Shown: piece after piece, positions 22,504 to 33,570 of the stretch
Numbering within the stretch: position 1 is the first letter of the stretch
Layout: every line of letters begins with the position of its first letter
Assembly (NCBI GenBank): GCA_030374765.1
Contig: JARGXX010000093.1
Span: 434,001-498,000 of the forward strand
Length of the DNA stretch: 64,000 bases
From: Agarophyton chilense
Taxonomy: Eukaryota > Rhodophyta > Florideophyceae > Gracilariales > Gracilariaceae
Reading direction: 5' to 3'
Notes under the pieces: model-generated
The model's input: the letters and a program-made list of their open reading frames with translations, nothing else
Told to the model about the DNA's origin: nothing
The model's database searches: none
Made by a program: the position numbers and the translations under genes

Positions 22504-25500
22504 TCAAGACTCACGCATGCTGTCCAGATCCGCAAGATTTACAACAGTATGGTCTTGCTTTGTAGTAAAATAGAGATTCCCCTCACCGCACACGGAAGAC
22601 GAGCAGCTCCAATCTAAAATCTGCCTTGCAACCTCTTGTTCCTCCGGTCGTCCATACCTTTTCATCGCTTTCGCCAAGTTTCTCACTCCCGGGTGTCCTT
22701 GCTCCATCTCAAACAGCAAGTATTTGTCGACGTCGTGAAGAGTGTACTCCTGCACTGACACATGCTTGAAATCAAAACGATTGCCTTTGATTCCTTCCGT
22801 CGCAAACGCGATGTTCTTCAGGCGTTCCTTCACTGTTCCGTACGTCCTAAGTGCTACTTTCAGACTATCCTCCTCTTCGATTGTGGCGTTCAGAAGCCCA
22901 AGTTTGAGCATTGCAAAAATATTCCCGTCCGCGATCACAGAACTTTCGTAATGTCTGATAGCTTGATCTCTAAGATGCGTCTCCCCTTTCACATGAAACC
23001 ACATTGTCAGCCGATCCGCAAATTCTTCGAGGGTTGCGCTTGTTTGCTTTTCCTTCACAAGCATCCCATTCATGTTTATGATTGTGTCTACTCGTTCAGT
23101 TTCAGCTTCCACTTTGCCACTCATATTCCCTTCTTCGGCCATTCTTAAAAGGCGATTCTCAACATTGAACCACGACAGATTCACAATAGAAAATGCTCGA
23201 TCCATATAATCGACTTTCCTGTTCTCATACAAGCTTGCTTCTTCTATACATGTTTTCACGAAAAACAAAGCAATCTCGACGTCCTTCCCGATGAAAAAAG
23301 CATTCTCCATTATGTTCAACGCTTGGTCTCTGTTTTGCCCAAACCCCTCTTCTCCTTTCAACACCCACTTGGCTACTTTGAACATGGAGCTTGGATTCAT
23401 AGCTTGTGCATCTCTGAAGGTATCATCTACCACTTTTTGAAGCGATTTATTCTCCGGTATCTTCGGTTTGTCTTCGCGGGAAGAATGCCAGAAAAAGGGA
23501 CCGAGATCTTCAAATAAATTCCACTTCCCCACATTCGATTTTCCTGTTTCAGTCGACCCAATCTGCGCTTCTTGCCTTTCTTCTTGATTCTTCAACTTTC
23601 CCCATATCACAGAGGGACGGAGTTCGAGAGCAGTATCGATATAAGAGATGCTGTTACTTAACACTGCATCAGATAATTCGGCATAATTCTTGCTTGCGCT
23701 TTGCATCTCTGCAATCCTGCCCTGTACCTTTGACTCATCAACCTCCGTCACAGACGAGCTTGCTGACGAACTTGATGCATTCCTTCCAACTAGTGAGCAC
23801 TTTTGTTCAAAGATCGCCAGCCCCTCTCGAAATGGTGGCCAGCCCTCCCAATACATCAATTTAGTCCGTCCTCTGCTTTTCTGCTTCTTATCTCCCAGCA
23901 GTGCGGGAGCCACTGATTTAGACAGACTATTCTCCCACTTTGCATTCATATGCACTTGAGCCATACCGTGCGATTTTTGCCATTTGGCTTTGGCTTTTAA
24001 ACGCCCAAGGAAAGCGTCTCGCCATAAGTGCCAATGAAACATCTTTTTTGTTTCCAATGGATTCTCCTCTAGCAGGTAGAGTTTGGCCTTGTGATTGCCT
24101 TTGTAGTCCTCGACTGATACACACACTTGAATAGGTTGCGGAGGAACAGTGGCCTGAATCGTATACTTCAACCCACTGGCAGCGTTGCTCTCACCATCAC
24201 GTCGTCTTCGAATGGTCAGGCTTGGAAACCCGAGAATAAAAAGAATCATTGACGCCACATTTCGATGGGCATCGGGTTCACGCAGTACTCCTTGAAACAA
24301 ATGATGTGTTCCTACCTGGCATTCCCAAAGCATTCTTTCTTGGATAGAAAAGTGGAGGCTTTCCTCGTGTTTTTGGTTGCAAAGACATTTCCACAATTCG
24401 TGAGATACTGGAAATTCGATAGAATCGTCCGGTACACAGGCTACCCACGAGAGTTCTCGCTTCTTTCTGTCCTTTGCTTCAGATATTTGACCAGTAAACA
24501 TCTGTTCACCCAGTCCAGATCTCAGGCTTTCCATTACGCATCCCATGAAAGTTAGAGACTGTACTGCATGGTTGTAGCGCGCTTCGCCATTCGCCAGCTG
24601 AAATCTTAGGCGCTTCTGCTCAAGTTTCTTATTGTGCTTATAGCTTTTGTCCTCCTTGCTGAGTTTAGTGGCTCCTGTAATATCATCTTTTTCAGCAAAA
24701 AGGGCCGGAATATCTTGAAGAGCCGAATTCTTCCGAAGATGTGTATGTTGAGAGTTATTACTTTTAGTGCTAGTGTACGATGAATTTTTATCGGAGGCAT
24801 TCCGCTCACCGCCTCTTGAGTTACCCAAGTCAAGTTCACTCACAGTGGGGAAGCTTTCTAACGAGCAAAGCTGCTCGCCACTCGACAAAGCAAGCCAATT
24901 GTCAACTCGACAGCTAACTTCCAGGACATTTCGATTATACCAAAGGTGCCTACTTCGACCGTGTTTGCAAAAAGGATACTTAAGAGAATTCAAAGCTCGA
25001 TCATCTTCATCCAACCCAAGCTGACGCTGCAAAAATTCATAGCTTGCCTCAGAGGCACTATGTTTTTCCTCGATCCGGAATTGAGCATTGTCACGCGGCC
25101 TAATATCGCGTGCATTCTTCTGAACCCATAGGAAAATGGCGAACAGTTCCAAGTGTTCAGGTCCGAAGCTTTCTAGTCTTTCCTGCATCTTTGGTCGAAG
25201 ACCATTGATAGCTTCTTTAAGGAGTGGCCTTAGTCGGCTGCGGGTCGGAACTTCTTTCCCTTTGCTCAAAGCTTGCCAGCTGTACGGAAGACCATGTCTG
25301 TGTGAGAAGAACGTTGCCAAAATCTTATCCGGAGAAAAGACATGGGATGGGTCCTTGCGGCGAGACATCTTTTCCCAAGCGCTTGGTGGAAGGAAAGACT
25401 TTTCCTTCTTACTTATAGGCCTGGAAACCCTTTCGCCGTACAAGTAAGCATGGCTTTCGAGGGGATCCATTTGTAGAACGGCGGTGGTGAGCACCCGCAA

Positions 25501-26271
25501 ACCATAGTTTTTTCGTTTCCTGATCCATTGGTTTTCATCTTCCTCGCCTACATATGCATCCTTTAGCCAATCATCCCCGAATTGAGCAATAAACGCTGTA
25601 GCCCACCTAGTGAAGGTTAGCATTGGTTTCGAGGGTTTTAGAGGTAGAAATAATATTCTTGACCATGAAGCAAGTTTCACATGGTCAGCGATACCAGCGT
25701 TGAATTCGTTATCAATAAGTGAGTTGTTCAAAAGCATACATTTCACCATTTTGTCAGGAGAAGATACTTCTGAGCTTGGAAACGTCGCGCGGTCTTGACA
25801 AGGGGCAGAAAAAATTTTACGCAATAGAGGCACCAGGTTGAAGCAGCCCTGGCCGCACCGGATATACGATTTGCGCTCTGTTCGCATTTCTTGGTCGAGT
25901 GCGCATTCGTAAGAAGCAGCTTGCATGGTTACCAAAGTCTCCCTTACCCACCTCTTAAGGTAAACGAGCTGACGAAGGCCCCATACCGTTCTAGCGAGAT
26001 GATATGCGCTGAGGACCAAGGCCGCAACAGCGGCATACATTTCCTTGTAGTCTGGTTCCGGGAGTTGAGTTTGAAGTACAATGTAGGCCACAATGTACGA
26101 TATCGGCATGGTTATGACTATCAAATGAACCCAACCCTTTAGTTCTGTGACGCCAATGCAGATCCATTTGTTGGAGATGAAATCAAGGGTGTATAGGAGT
26201 GTCCATGGAATTAGAACGGTGACGTATACCCCGGATATGAATCCGAGGTTTTCGCCCAAGACAGAGACCAT
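22504..26271 (-). CDS. 1255-aa single-exon membrane protein with Sel1/TPR-like C-terminus, unknown function
   Basis: An uninterrupted 1255-codon frame from ATG at 26269-26271 to TGA at 22504-22506. The N-terminus has three hydrophobic segments (about residues 12-32, 45-68 and 78-100), likely membrane spans, followed by a large, mostly soluble region with aromatic and charged blocks and a serine-rich linker (about residues 490-545). The last 300 residues are alpha-helical with features reminiscent of Sel1/TPR repeats (YESSVIADGNIFAMLKLGLL). I do not recognise the family. The length and the absence of stops in a region of decayed elements argue it is a real host gene. The 5' upstream region is AT-rich and free of other genes. 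Confidence 0.85.
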   Translation of the reverse strand: MVSVLGENLGFISGVYVTVLIPWTLLYTLDFISNKWICIGVTELKGWVHLIVITMPISYIVAYIVLQTQLPEPDYKEMYAAVAALVLSAYHLARTVWGLRQLVYLKRWVRETLVTMQAASYECALDQEMRTERKSYIRCGQGCFNLVPLLRKIFSAPCQDRATFPSSEVSSPDKMVKCMLLNNSLIDNEFNAGIADHVKLASWSRILFLPLKPSKPMLTFTRWATAFIAQFGDDWLKDAYVGEEDENQWIRKRKNYGLRVLTTAVLQMDPLESHAYLYGERVSRPISKKEKSFLPPSAWEKMSRRKDPSHVFSPDKILATFFSHRHGLPYSWQALSKGKEVPTRSRLRPLLKEAINGLRPKMQERLESFGPEHLELFAIFLWVQKNARDIRPRDNAQFRIEEKHSASEASYEFLQRQLGLDEDDRALNSLKYPFCKHGRSRHLWYNRNVLEVSCRVDNWLALSSGEQLCSLESFPTVSELDLGNSRGGERNASDKNSSYTSTKSNNSQHTHLRKNSALQDIPALFAEKDDITGATKLSKEDKSYKHNKKLEQKRLRFQLANGEARYNHAVQSLTFMGCVMESLRSGLGEQMFTGQISEAKDRKKRELSWVACVPDDSIEFPVSHELWKCLCNQKHEESLHFSIQERMLWECQVGTHHLFQGVLREPDAHRNVASMILFILGFPSLTIRRRRDGESNAASGLKYTIQATVPPQPIQVCVSVEDYKGNHKAKLYLLEENPLETKKMFHWHLWRDAFLGRLKAKAKWQKSHGMAQVHMNAKWENSLSKSVAPALLGDKKQKSRGRTKLMYWEGWPPFREGLAIFEQKCSLVGRNASSSSASSSVTEVDESKVQGRIAEMQSASKNYAELSDAVLSNSISYIDTALELRPSVIWGKLKNQEERQEAQIGSTETGKSNVGKWNLFEDLGPFFWHSSREDKPKIPENKSLQKVVDDTFRDAQAMNPSSMFKVAKWVLKGEEGFGQNRDQALNIMENAFFIGKDVEIALFFVKTCIEEASLYENRKVDYMDRAFSIVNLSWFNVENRLLRMAEEGNMSGKVEAETERVDTIINMNGMLVKEKQTSATLEEFADRLTMWFHVKGETHLRDQAIRHYESSVIADGNIFAMLKLGLLNATIEEEDSLKVALRTYGTVKERLKNIAFATEGIKGNRFDFKHVSVQEYTLHDVDKYLLFEMEQGHPGVRNLAKAMKRYGRPEEQEVARQILDWSCSSSVCGEGNLYFTTKQDHTVVNLADLDSMRES

Positions 26272-27416
26272 GCCTCATGAACGATAGATTGCGAGACTAA
26301 CAAGAAATACAAAGTGTCGTTGACTTTTTCTATCCAGGATTGACATTCCTCAGAGTGAAGATCGTAGGCAACCGTAACAATCGCTTCATAGTTTGACTAG
26401 AAAGATATGTTGTAATATGGCAATATTGTTTCACTGACCCCACGGCCATAAGAAACGGCATAGAACCCTGGTAAAACATCAAGCTAATGCTTCCTGGCCT
26501 CTACGTCAGAAGAGAATGATCCCAAGAAACCATTCGAATACAATGGGGCAACTAGAGGTCTGAAGCAGAACGGGGCTGTGGGAAGAGGGCTTCGAAAAGA
26601 CCGCCTCGAAGAAGTGTTGATATGGAGGTATCTAAACTGACTGCTTGATTTGACTTTAGTTACCGTGGCCCGTCGCACAATGTAGGATTATTTGGTAGTG
26701 CGACACCTCTGCCAGTCCGTCCTCACAGCATCCCATTTCGATAAAAGCCACCAAATTGGTGGTTCTTTTTTCCAGCGATGACACATGTCAAGGGCAACAT
26801 ACAAATAATTGTGGCAGCATGAAATAAATGACACGTCTTACAACTTGCAGACGAAACGTGGTATAATGTTTCGCGTATAACACGTATTATGCGCTGGTGA
26901 CAACCGAATATGTTGAAAAGCTTGCATTAGAAATGCAATCAGTTGATCTAACAAATGCAGCTTTTGCTTGTGTGGCAAAAGTGTCGATCCGTAAGTCTCA
27001 AACATTGACTGCCCTGCAAAACTGTGACGTGGTGATGCGTGTTGAATCGCGTCCACGGAGCCTCCCCTTTCTGCACGCTGCACCGGTTTTTATCTGTAGA
27101 CTGGTCCAAGTAGTCCGTCATACGCTCAAGCACCTCTCTTTTCACTTCCACTGCGAACCGTTACATCCTTCCCCAATTCGCCTCTGTACAATCATCCCTG
27201 TCCATTCGCTAACACCTCTACTATGGCTGCTGCATCTAAATGCAAAATCCTCATGCCACATGCCCGTAATTATCAGTCTACGTTCAATTCATCTCTGCTT
27301 AAGAGCGACCAAGCTTCCCAATCGTTTCTTTACATCCTTGTACATCTCCGTATCCCTACCCCACAACCTCACACTCGACACTGAGTTTTCATCGTCCTAC
27401 TATTGCACAGCTCACA
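26272..27416. other. Divergent intergenic region
   Basis: Separates the 1255-aa gene (-) from the lectin-like gene (+), so it should hold both promoters. AT-rich patches lie near 26860-26890. No specific element was assigned. Confidence 0.4.
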
Positions 27417-28472
27417 ATGTTTCAACTTTTCTTGTTTGTTCTCACCATCCTTCTACATCACTCCACTGCACAACAATGCTCGTCGGCAATTTCAGAAGTC
27501 ATCTTCACTGATCTCACTATCCTCAACTCCGCATACACCTCTGACGCCCGCTTCTCAGCAGACGCCTCGGTATCTTTGACGGGGACTGTATTGACATCTA
27601 CTGCAGCCTCCTCATACGGCGGGTTTTTCTTTGGTGCCACGGATTTTCAAGCCACCGGTGGATTCTCTCTCAAGTTTAGTATTCAGTCCAACGACTCTTC
27701 GCAAGGCGTTGGTGATTCCTTTGAAGCTATCGTATCTGCAAGCAACTCGCAAAGTTTTTTTCCGCCCCCTTTTGCAGATGGCAATTCAGGATTTGGGCAG
27801 GCTGGATGGTCCAGGCAAAATGCCTTTGTCGTAGAGTTTGATTCTTTTGATTCCGGTACAGATGAACAGGATGCTTCTTCCAGTCACGTTGCTATATATT
27901 TGTCGGGCACTGAGATTTGTAAGACGAACACTGCGTTCGTGTTTGGTGATGGATCTCAATATACGGTATGGCTCGACTACAACGGATTTGCAACTCAGGC
28001 ATATGTCCGCATCGCTACTGATGGTATACGACCTGCAGCAGCACTTCTGAATTGTGATGTGGATATATGGAACATACTCAACATCAACAGTGCTCACTCT
28101 GTCGGCTTTTCAGCTTACAACCCATCAGTTCAAACCGGCGCGTTGCATGCCCTTGTCGATTCTATCAGTATAGCCGATGGATATAAACCATATGACGACG
28201 ACAACTGCGCTAGTTACGATCGATGTTCTCAACGATCATCTTCGTCGCTATGCATTGAAAATACTGTTGGGAACACTTGTCAAGTCGTTCCCTGTGAAAC
28301 GGGTTATGTCTGGGATGTATCCGGATCTAACTGCTGTGCATTTATTGAACGGGAGGCATATATTGTAGCCGACAGTATTGATGCGTCCTCGCTTCAAATA
28401 GGTGATTCTGTCGTTTGCCAGGTGACACGGAAGATAGTTGCATATCTCACTGACGCAAGCAATTGTTCGTAA
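27417..28472 (+). CDS. Secreted L-type-lectin-like protein with Cys-rich tail
   Basis: A 351-aa protein from ATG 27417 to TAA. Residues 1-18 are a clear signal peptide (hydrophobic LFLFVLTILLHH, then STA before QQC). Residues about 25-255 look like an L-type (legume-lectin) jelly roll: the sheet motif AFVVEFDSFDSG (136-147) followed by HVAIYLSG (157-164) matches the family pattern in which an Asp and nearby residues bind Ca2+ and sugar, and GFSAYNP closes the fold. The tail (about 260-312) has eight cysteines in a small disulfide-rich segment. It is likely secreted or cell-wall associated and may bind polysaccharide. Fold assignment is by pattern; sugar specificity is unknown. Confidence 0.8.
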   Translation: MFQLFLFVLTILLHHSTAQQCSSAISEVIFTDLTILNSAYTSDARFSADASVSLTGTVLTSTAASSYGGFFFGATDFQATGGFSLKFSIQSNDSSQGVGDSFEAIVSASNSQSFFPPPFADGNSGFGQAGWSRQNAFVVEFDSFDSGTDEQDASSSHVAIYLSGTEICKTNTAFVFGDGSQYTVWLDYNGFATQAYVRIATDGIRPAAALLNCDVDIWNILNINSAHSVGFSAYNPSVQTGALHALVDSISIADGYKPYDDDNCASYDRCSQRSSSSLCIENTVGNTCQVVPCETGYVWDVSGSNCCAFIEREAYIVADSIDASSLQIGDSVVCQVTRKIVAYLTDASNCS

Positions 28473-29009
28473 CTATCTGCCCGTGTTGTGTGTTTGGCGT
28501 TTTTGCGATTTTTGAGAAACAATAGCAGTATATCTTTCACTTCAGATGACTCATTTGCATTGTCACTTTGCAATCTAGATATGAGAACCAAAACATCCCA
28601 ACTAAAATCAACTTTATGAGGTTATCTGTAGGCTCGATTACTATGCATGCGTCCGTACTGCTTCCAACATGAACAAAACTAGAGAAAAGCAAGGTAGCGA
28701 GCCACTCCTCAAAAATCTCTGGGAGATATTCACCATTAACCCTCTTCTAACATGTCTACGTTTTCTTTGTAAGTCTCTTTTTACGAACTCCCCCCAGAAA
28801 TCGACTGCCTTTGCTAGAGCCCGTACCTATTTCAGATGCCAAGTGATCCCCAATACCAATGTGAACTCATCATGTCTGAGGAGATGGGAGCTTTTCTCAG
28901 GTCAATTAAAAGGATGTTCGTGAGTATCACAACGGCAAGCTGTACACCCTCAACGTTGTCGCATAGTTTATATGTACGTGCAGTAGGTTTGGAAGGAGCC
29001 TTCGTTCGA
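28473..29009. other. Convergent 3' intergenic region
   Basis: Lies between the ends of the lectin-like gene (+) and the PurE-PurC gene (-). Short frames on both strands show no domain. Confidence 0.45.
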
Positions 29010-30683
29010 TTACCGCGCAGCCACCGATAACTCAGCAACATATTGTGCCATACAATCAGTTACATTCGTAGCACCTCCATCTAAAGTTAGGTCCTCAAAA
29101 GAACCATTTGTGATGAGTTCATAAAGCATGACGTATCTCCGACTGAGCTCATCGACCAGATCAGCCGGAGCATCAGGTAACTTCTTACTCTTGTCGTACG
29201 GGTCACTATTCTCCGCAAACCACAATCTTAAGAATTCTTTATCTACATTCTCCGGTTCCTTTCCTTCCCCAAAACGCTTTGCATATGAAGTCGCAAGCCA
29301 ATATCTAGACGAATCAGGAGTGTGAATCTCATCAATCAGTCGGATAGTACCATCTTCATCTCTTCCAAACTCATATTTTGTGTCGACAAGGATGAGACCG
29401 TTTTCAGCAGCAACTTTCTGCCCATATTCGAACAACTCTAATGCTTTGTCAGCACAATAGTCCCAGTCCTCCTGAGTCATAAATTGTTCTTTAACAACTT
29501 CCGCCGGTGAAATGAGACGGTCACCAGCTTCTTCCTTTGTAGTGGGCGTAATGACGTTAGATTCCAGCTTTTGATTCTTCACCAAACCATCTTTGAATTC
29601 AATACCACAATAGTTCCTCACGCCATTTGAATAGTTTTTCCACAACGACGTGGAGGTGCTACCGGTGATGTATCCCCTGACGACGAACTCAATCGGGAAT
29701 GGTTTGCACCTTCGCGCGATAGTCACATTCGGATGAGGGACGCTAATGACGTGATTTGGGACAATATGCTTGGTGATGTTAAACCAGAAGGCGGCTGTCT
29801 TGTTGAGAACAGCACCTTTGAACGGAATCGCTGCAAGAATACGATCAAAAGCGCTTTGTCTATCGGTGGTGATCAAGGCCAACAGGGATTCGTTCTTACC
29901 ATTCACAACGCCATCAAAGGCATATTGGTCACGGACCTTTCCCTTTCTCGAGGATGTAACGACATCCTTGGCAGCTCCAAACAGTTGTTGAGCGTCAGTG
30001 TCAACCATGGTCTGTCCATTCAACCTAACGTCAGCGATAGCATCACAATAACTTTCCGACACTAGTTGCGCATCATCAATATATAATCGATCTCTGTTTG
30101 CACGTTGTAAGGCATCAACGCGAAGACGAATCTGTTCGTCACCCAGCGCCAAAATCTTGGCGGCAGCGAGGGCAGCACCGCCAGCGTCAAGAACCAACAT
30201 TGGAGCAACTCCTGACGGCATACGAATGCTGGAGAAAACATCGGCACCACCAAAGGCATCTGAGTATGGTGGACAAGAAACTACAGGAGAGGACACTGCA
30301 CAATCCAGAACTCCAGACAAAGCATTCGATCGACCAGCAACGGCGATGTAAACCTTTGGACGTTGCAAGGATTCATAATGCTCTAAAACACCGAGCAGGC
30401 GGTTTGGAACCTTGTGAGCTGATGCTATGCGCAGCTCGGATTCGATTCCCAGACTGGTTAAAGCGGCGGCGATTTTTTTGCAGAAAGTTGCGTCTGAAGC
30501 GGAGCCCATGAGAATTGGAACGAGTGGAGCATTGGATGATCGCAGTGACATGCGAAGGGTGGTGGTGGGAAGCGAAACATGATGTGGACAGAGCGGCTTG
30601 ATGCGGATGTGGGAAGATCGGGGGCAGACTGCCGTGGAACGGCTATTAAGAGTTAACGGCAGCGAAGTTATGAAGGCCTGCAT
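29010..30683 (-). CDS. PurE-PurC fusion: AIR carboxylase plus SAICAR synthetase
   Basis: A 557-aa bifunctional enzyme for two consecutive steps of purine synthesis: carboxylation of aminoimidazole ribotide, then ATP-dependent addition of aspartate to give SAICAR. Residues 1-50 are Ser/Thr/Arg-rich with few acids, like a plastid transit peptide; an internal ATG (residue 45) could start a cytosolic form. Residues about 54-200 are PurE: ILMGSASD, ASAHKVPNR, and AVAGRSNALSGVL with SCPP. The AGRSN and SCPP signatures are those of class II (animal-type, PurK-independent) enzymes. Residues about 230-550 are PurC: RKGKVRDQY, TTDRQSAFD, FVVRGYITGS, DTKYEFGR and DEIHTPDSSRYW, closest in style to the plant/alphaproteobacterial type. 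The order is PurE then PurC, opposite to animal PAICS. Intronless. Confidence 0.93.
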   Translation of the reverse strand: MQAFITSLPLTLNSRSTAVCPRSSHIRIKPLCPHHVSLPTTTLRMSLRSSNAPLVPILMGSASDATFCKKIAAALTSLGIESELRIASAHKVPNRLLGVLEHYESLQRPKVYIAVAGRSNALSGVLDCAVSSPVVSCPPYSDAFGGADVFSSIRMPSGVAPMLVLDAGGAALAAAKILALGDEQIRLRVDALQRANRDRLYIDDAQLVSESYCDAIADVRLNGQTMVDTDAQQLFGAAKDVVTSSRKGKVRDQYAFDGVVNGKNESLLALITTDRQSAFDRILAAIPFKGAVLNKTAAFWFNITKHIVPNHVISVPHPNVTIARRCKPFPIEFVVRGYITGSTSTSLWKNYSNGVRNYCGIEFKDGLVKNQKLESNVITPTTKEEAGDRLISPAEVVKEQFMTQEDWDYCADKALELFEYGQKVAAENGLILVDTKYEFGRDEDGTIRLIDEIHTPDSSRYWLATSYAKRFGEGKEPENVDKEFLRLWFAENSDPYDKSKKLPDAPADLVDELSRRYVMLYELITNGSFEDLTLDGGATNVTDCMAQYVAELSVAAR

Positions 30684-31225
30684 TGGAAAAACAGAAGCCT
30701 ATATTGGGTGACAAAGTTGTGATGCCGCTACGAGTGTGATAAGGAGAAGGCTTTGTTTTTGTTGACCAGTGGTGATGGTTTAGGTGTGACGGTACGTATT
30801 GTTGCGATACAGGATCCCGACGGAGAGAGGAGCAGAGATCGGCGCATCGCTGTCGAATGGGTGTTGAGATCATGACCTCCAGCAGTATCCCAAGAATACT
30901 ATGATATCCTCTCGAAAACTAGGTACCAACGGTACTGTTTTGAGAATACTGGGTGCATGCAGAAATCGCTACAACTCTCCCTTACGGATACTGTGCCGGC
31001 CCATTACAGTAGACCGCCGGCCGTCATGAACCCCACCTCTTCGCGAAAGCATCCCCTTCTGAATATAGCCCCCATCCTTCCTCCATTCACGCACTTGACC
31101 TTTTTCAGAAATGGCTCTCGATATTCATTCATAATTTTCGCAGTGAAACTTGTATTGGAGGCTGCTGAACTGTTGATCATGGTCAACAGTCGTGCTCCAA
31201 AGTCATCTACACAGCTCTAACCGTT
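30684..31225. other. Upstream region of PurE-PurC
   Basis: No ORF of note. It should contain the PurE-PurC promoter on the minus strand. Confidence 0.4.
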
Positions 31226-32370
31226 CTACAAGAGTCCACTCTCAAAAGCACTCCAAACGAAATGCAAAGAAGGTTGCCAGAACTCATGTTTCGCATACAT
31301 TGATGGCAGCTCCTCCCAGTGAAACTCTGGATAGTCTTCCGCCATGAACTGAGAATGATCAGCAAACGACGGATCCGGCATATTCGTATGTCTCATCGAA
31401 ATATGCACCGGCACAGGCATCTTGTGTACCACCAAGAACTCTACACGCTTCTTTGCTGATGGGATGCTCTTTAGTCATCTGATTTTCATATCTAGAGTGA
31501 CACTTCCAAGCACTGTTAAGAATCTTGCATCACTGAGCACAACGGACAGTGGAATGGCTGCGTTCATGTTATGGAACAAGGAATTTCCGTTTAGCAACGT
31601 TCGAAGGAATGCAGCGTCAATGAAATTGTTAGAATAACCGCCATTGCTACTCTTCCCGATGTCATGAGTTGCAAGACAACGTTGTTCGTCTAAGGAAACG
31701 GGCAGGAAGGATGCAATGCTTGGCGAGTATATCGCCTTGGCCTCATTGCATCTCAATGTGTAGCGCGCTTGTTGCGCCAGCATACCGACTGCTTGGTTCC
31801 CTGAACTTGTGCACGGAACGTATGACACGAAGAAAAACTTTTCTACCAGCGACTTTTCCAGAGTGGGAAGTGCCTCTCGATGGTTTGGAACACTTCTAAA
31901 GCGTCCACTGAGCGTATCGACGAAGTTAGGGTCACCAATGACTTTGAACTTCACGAAACTATGTCGCACGTCTTTTGACTGCAGATAACAGAGGACGAAA
32001 CGAAATGCAAATATGGCAGCTACGTGCTTTGCTTCGAAAGCGGTTCAGTGCCCAATTGGGAGCGAATTGGCTAGCAAATGCGAGCGATCTAGCATGCGAC
32101 GGCGCACACACATTTCTTCTTGATGTGGCGCATAGAGAAATGATTCTCGAATTCGGTTACTGTCGGGTCTGAGTTTGCAATCACCATTGAATGCCTGCGG
32201 CGAGTGTGCTCCAGGTCTGGTGGGTTGGAAGCGCCTTTGCTGGTGCTGGGAGCGAGCATATCGTTCCAATCGATCGTGATTTTGTCATCTCTGTGGTTTG
32301 CATCGAGTGTGATGTGCGCGGCATAGGCGCATCCAGCCCGTTGTAGAGCGGTTTCTTCTTGGGAGACAGC
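31226..32370 (-). CDS. Possible spliced gene of unknown function (or pseudogene)
   Basis: Minus-strand coding-like blocks lie in order: about 32370-32110 (LAVSQEETALQRAGCAYAAH onward), 31980-31478 (FVKFKVIGDPNF to VTLDMKIR), and, in the same frame as the second block after one TGA, 31472-31226. The first two can be joined by an intron with a GTGTGTGCG donor near 32112 and a TTATCTGCAG acceptor near 31980. The blocks have balanced composition and look like protein, but I recognise no domain and cannot fix the start codon. The in-frame TGA near 31476 means a second intron or a mutation. Confidence 0.35.
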
Positions 32371-32399
32371 CAACGGAGGATCACGGTTGCGGATGGCTT

Positions 32400-33134
32400 A
32401 TGTTTTGGCTACAAATTGGACAGTTGCATGGCGCCGGTTGCGAACTACGAGGGGTGTGTTTGGTTGCGACGATTGTGTGAATGAAGCGTGATTTGGGCTG
32501 GTGGATATGCTAAGTATCAGTGCTTGCCGTGGCTGCTGCTTGGCCAATAATCTGAACCTGTTCACCCCCGTGGGACCACTTGAAAGGGTTGTTATAGATT
32601 TCGGAGACAGATTGGAAGGGGGTGAAACTCTCGACTCTTTTGATGATAGCAGGCGTCATTTGGAGCTCTTTTTTCAGTGAGCGCGTAGACGAAGAAAGAA
32701 CTGGGCTCTTTAGATGACAACGTGTTCTTTGGTGAGGATGATGAGGATTTGATGTCGTCACACGTCATGTGAGACAAATGATACATAGCAGCACAAAAGG
32801 CTCAAGGTGAAACGTAAAACTCTTCGCGTCTTGAAATCCCGGCACTGGCTGACGTAGCAAGGCCAAGCAGGAGCAGAGTGGACGCCGCAGCAAACGGCGT
32901 TGGGGAACGCATTCGGGACAGCACGCAGCGCACGTTTCAAAGTTTTGAGTTGAAACGTGTTTTTCGCCATGCATTTGCAGTTTTTGCGCGGGGGGGGAAT
33001 GCTCCTCTCACCAAGCGCTCGCTCGCTGTCTGTCGAATTGCGGCACTTCGCAGTTGCGCCATCCTACGTTTCGCGCCGCCGCCGCCGCTCTCTTCCACGA
33101 CATCTTTCCACCCCGCCCCACCCCCGTCGTCCCG
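32400..33134. other. Intergenic, no gene assigned
   Basis: Short overlapping frames only. A run of nine G lies near 32989. Confidence 0.4.
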
Positions 33135-33356
33135 ATGATGCCGCCCAATCCGCCAGACGCCTGCGCGTTGCAACCGTCGTGGGAAAGTTTCAAGGACAAG
33201 TACGACCGCCCCCTGTCCGATATAATTTCCGAGCGCCAGTCCGCGCGCGAGCAGCAGGAGGCCGTGAACCGCGCTGCCAAAGGAAAGCGCACCGTACAGG
33301 AGACAGGTCAACAGCACAATTCGTCCGTGCCATCTTCGAAACGCTCCTGCGCCTGA
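33135..33356 (+). CDS. Small 73-aa charged protein, unknown
   Basis: Tandem ATGs at 33135 and 33138 open a 73-codon frame ending TGA. The protein begins with a proline-rich segment, then a helical, charged centre (WESFKDKYDRPLSDIISERQ) and a Ser/Lys tail. It sits in a GC-rich patch after a CpG-rich leader, and an AATAAA at 33565-33570 downstream could serve for polyadenylation. No family recognised. Codon use and helix-like content make it a plausible small gene, but size limits certainty. Confidence 0.4.
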   Translation: MMPPNPPDACALQPSWESFKDKYDRPLSDIISERQSAREQQEAVNRAAKGKRTVQETGQQHNSSVPSSKRSCA

Positions 33357-33564
33357 GCCGGTTTCCTCCGTGTTTGTTACCGGCTTTTCGTGGCTGTGAC
33401 TGCTTTTTAACTCGTGTTGCCCCTCTCCGTCATCCGTCTTTCTGCCCCGCGTTCTGTGTGCTGTGCATCCAGGCTTGCAGTGCACGCAAAAGTACTTTTG
33501 TCTTGTGTGTCTGCGACTATACCGTTTGTGCCACTTCTCATCTTGTAGATACATTCCTTTGCAG

Positions 33565-33570
33565 AATAAA
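33565..33570 (+). other. Candidate polyadenylation signal
   Basis: AATAAA about 210 bp after the stop of the 73-aa ORF. Confidence 0.35.
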
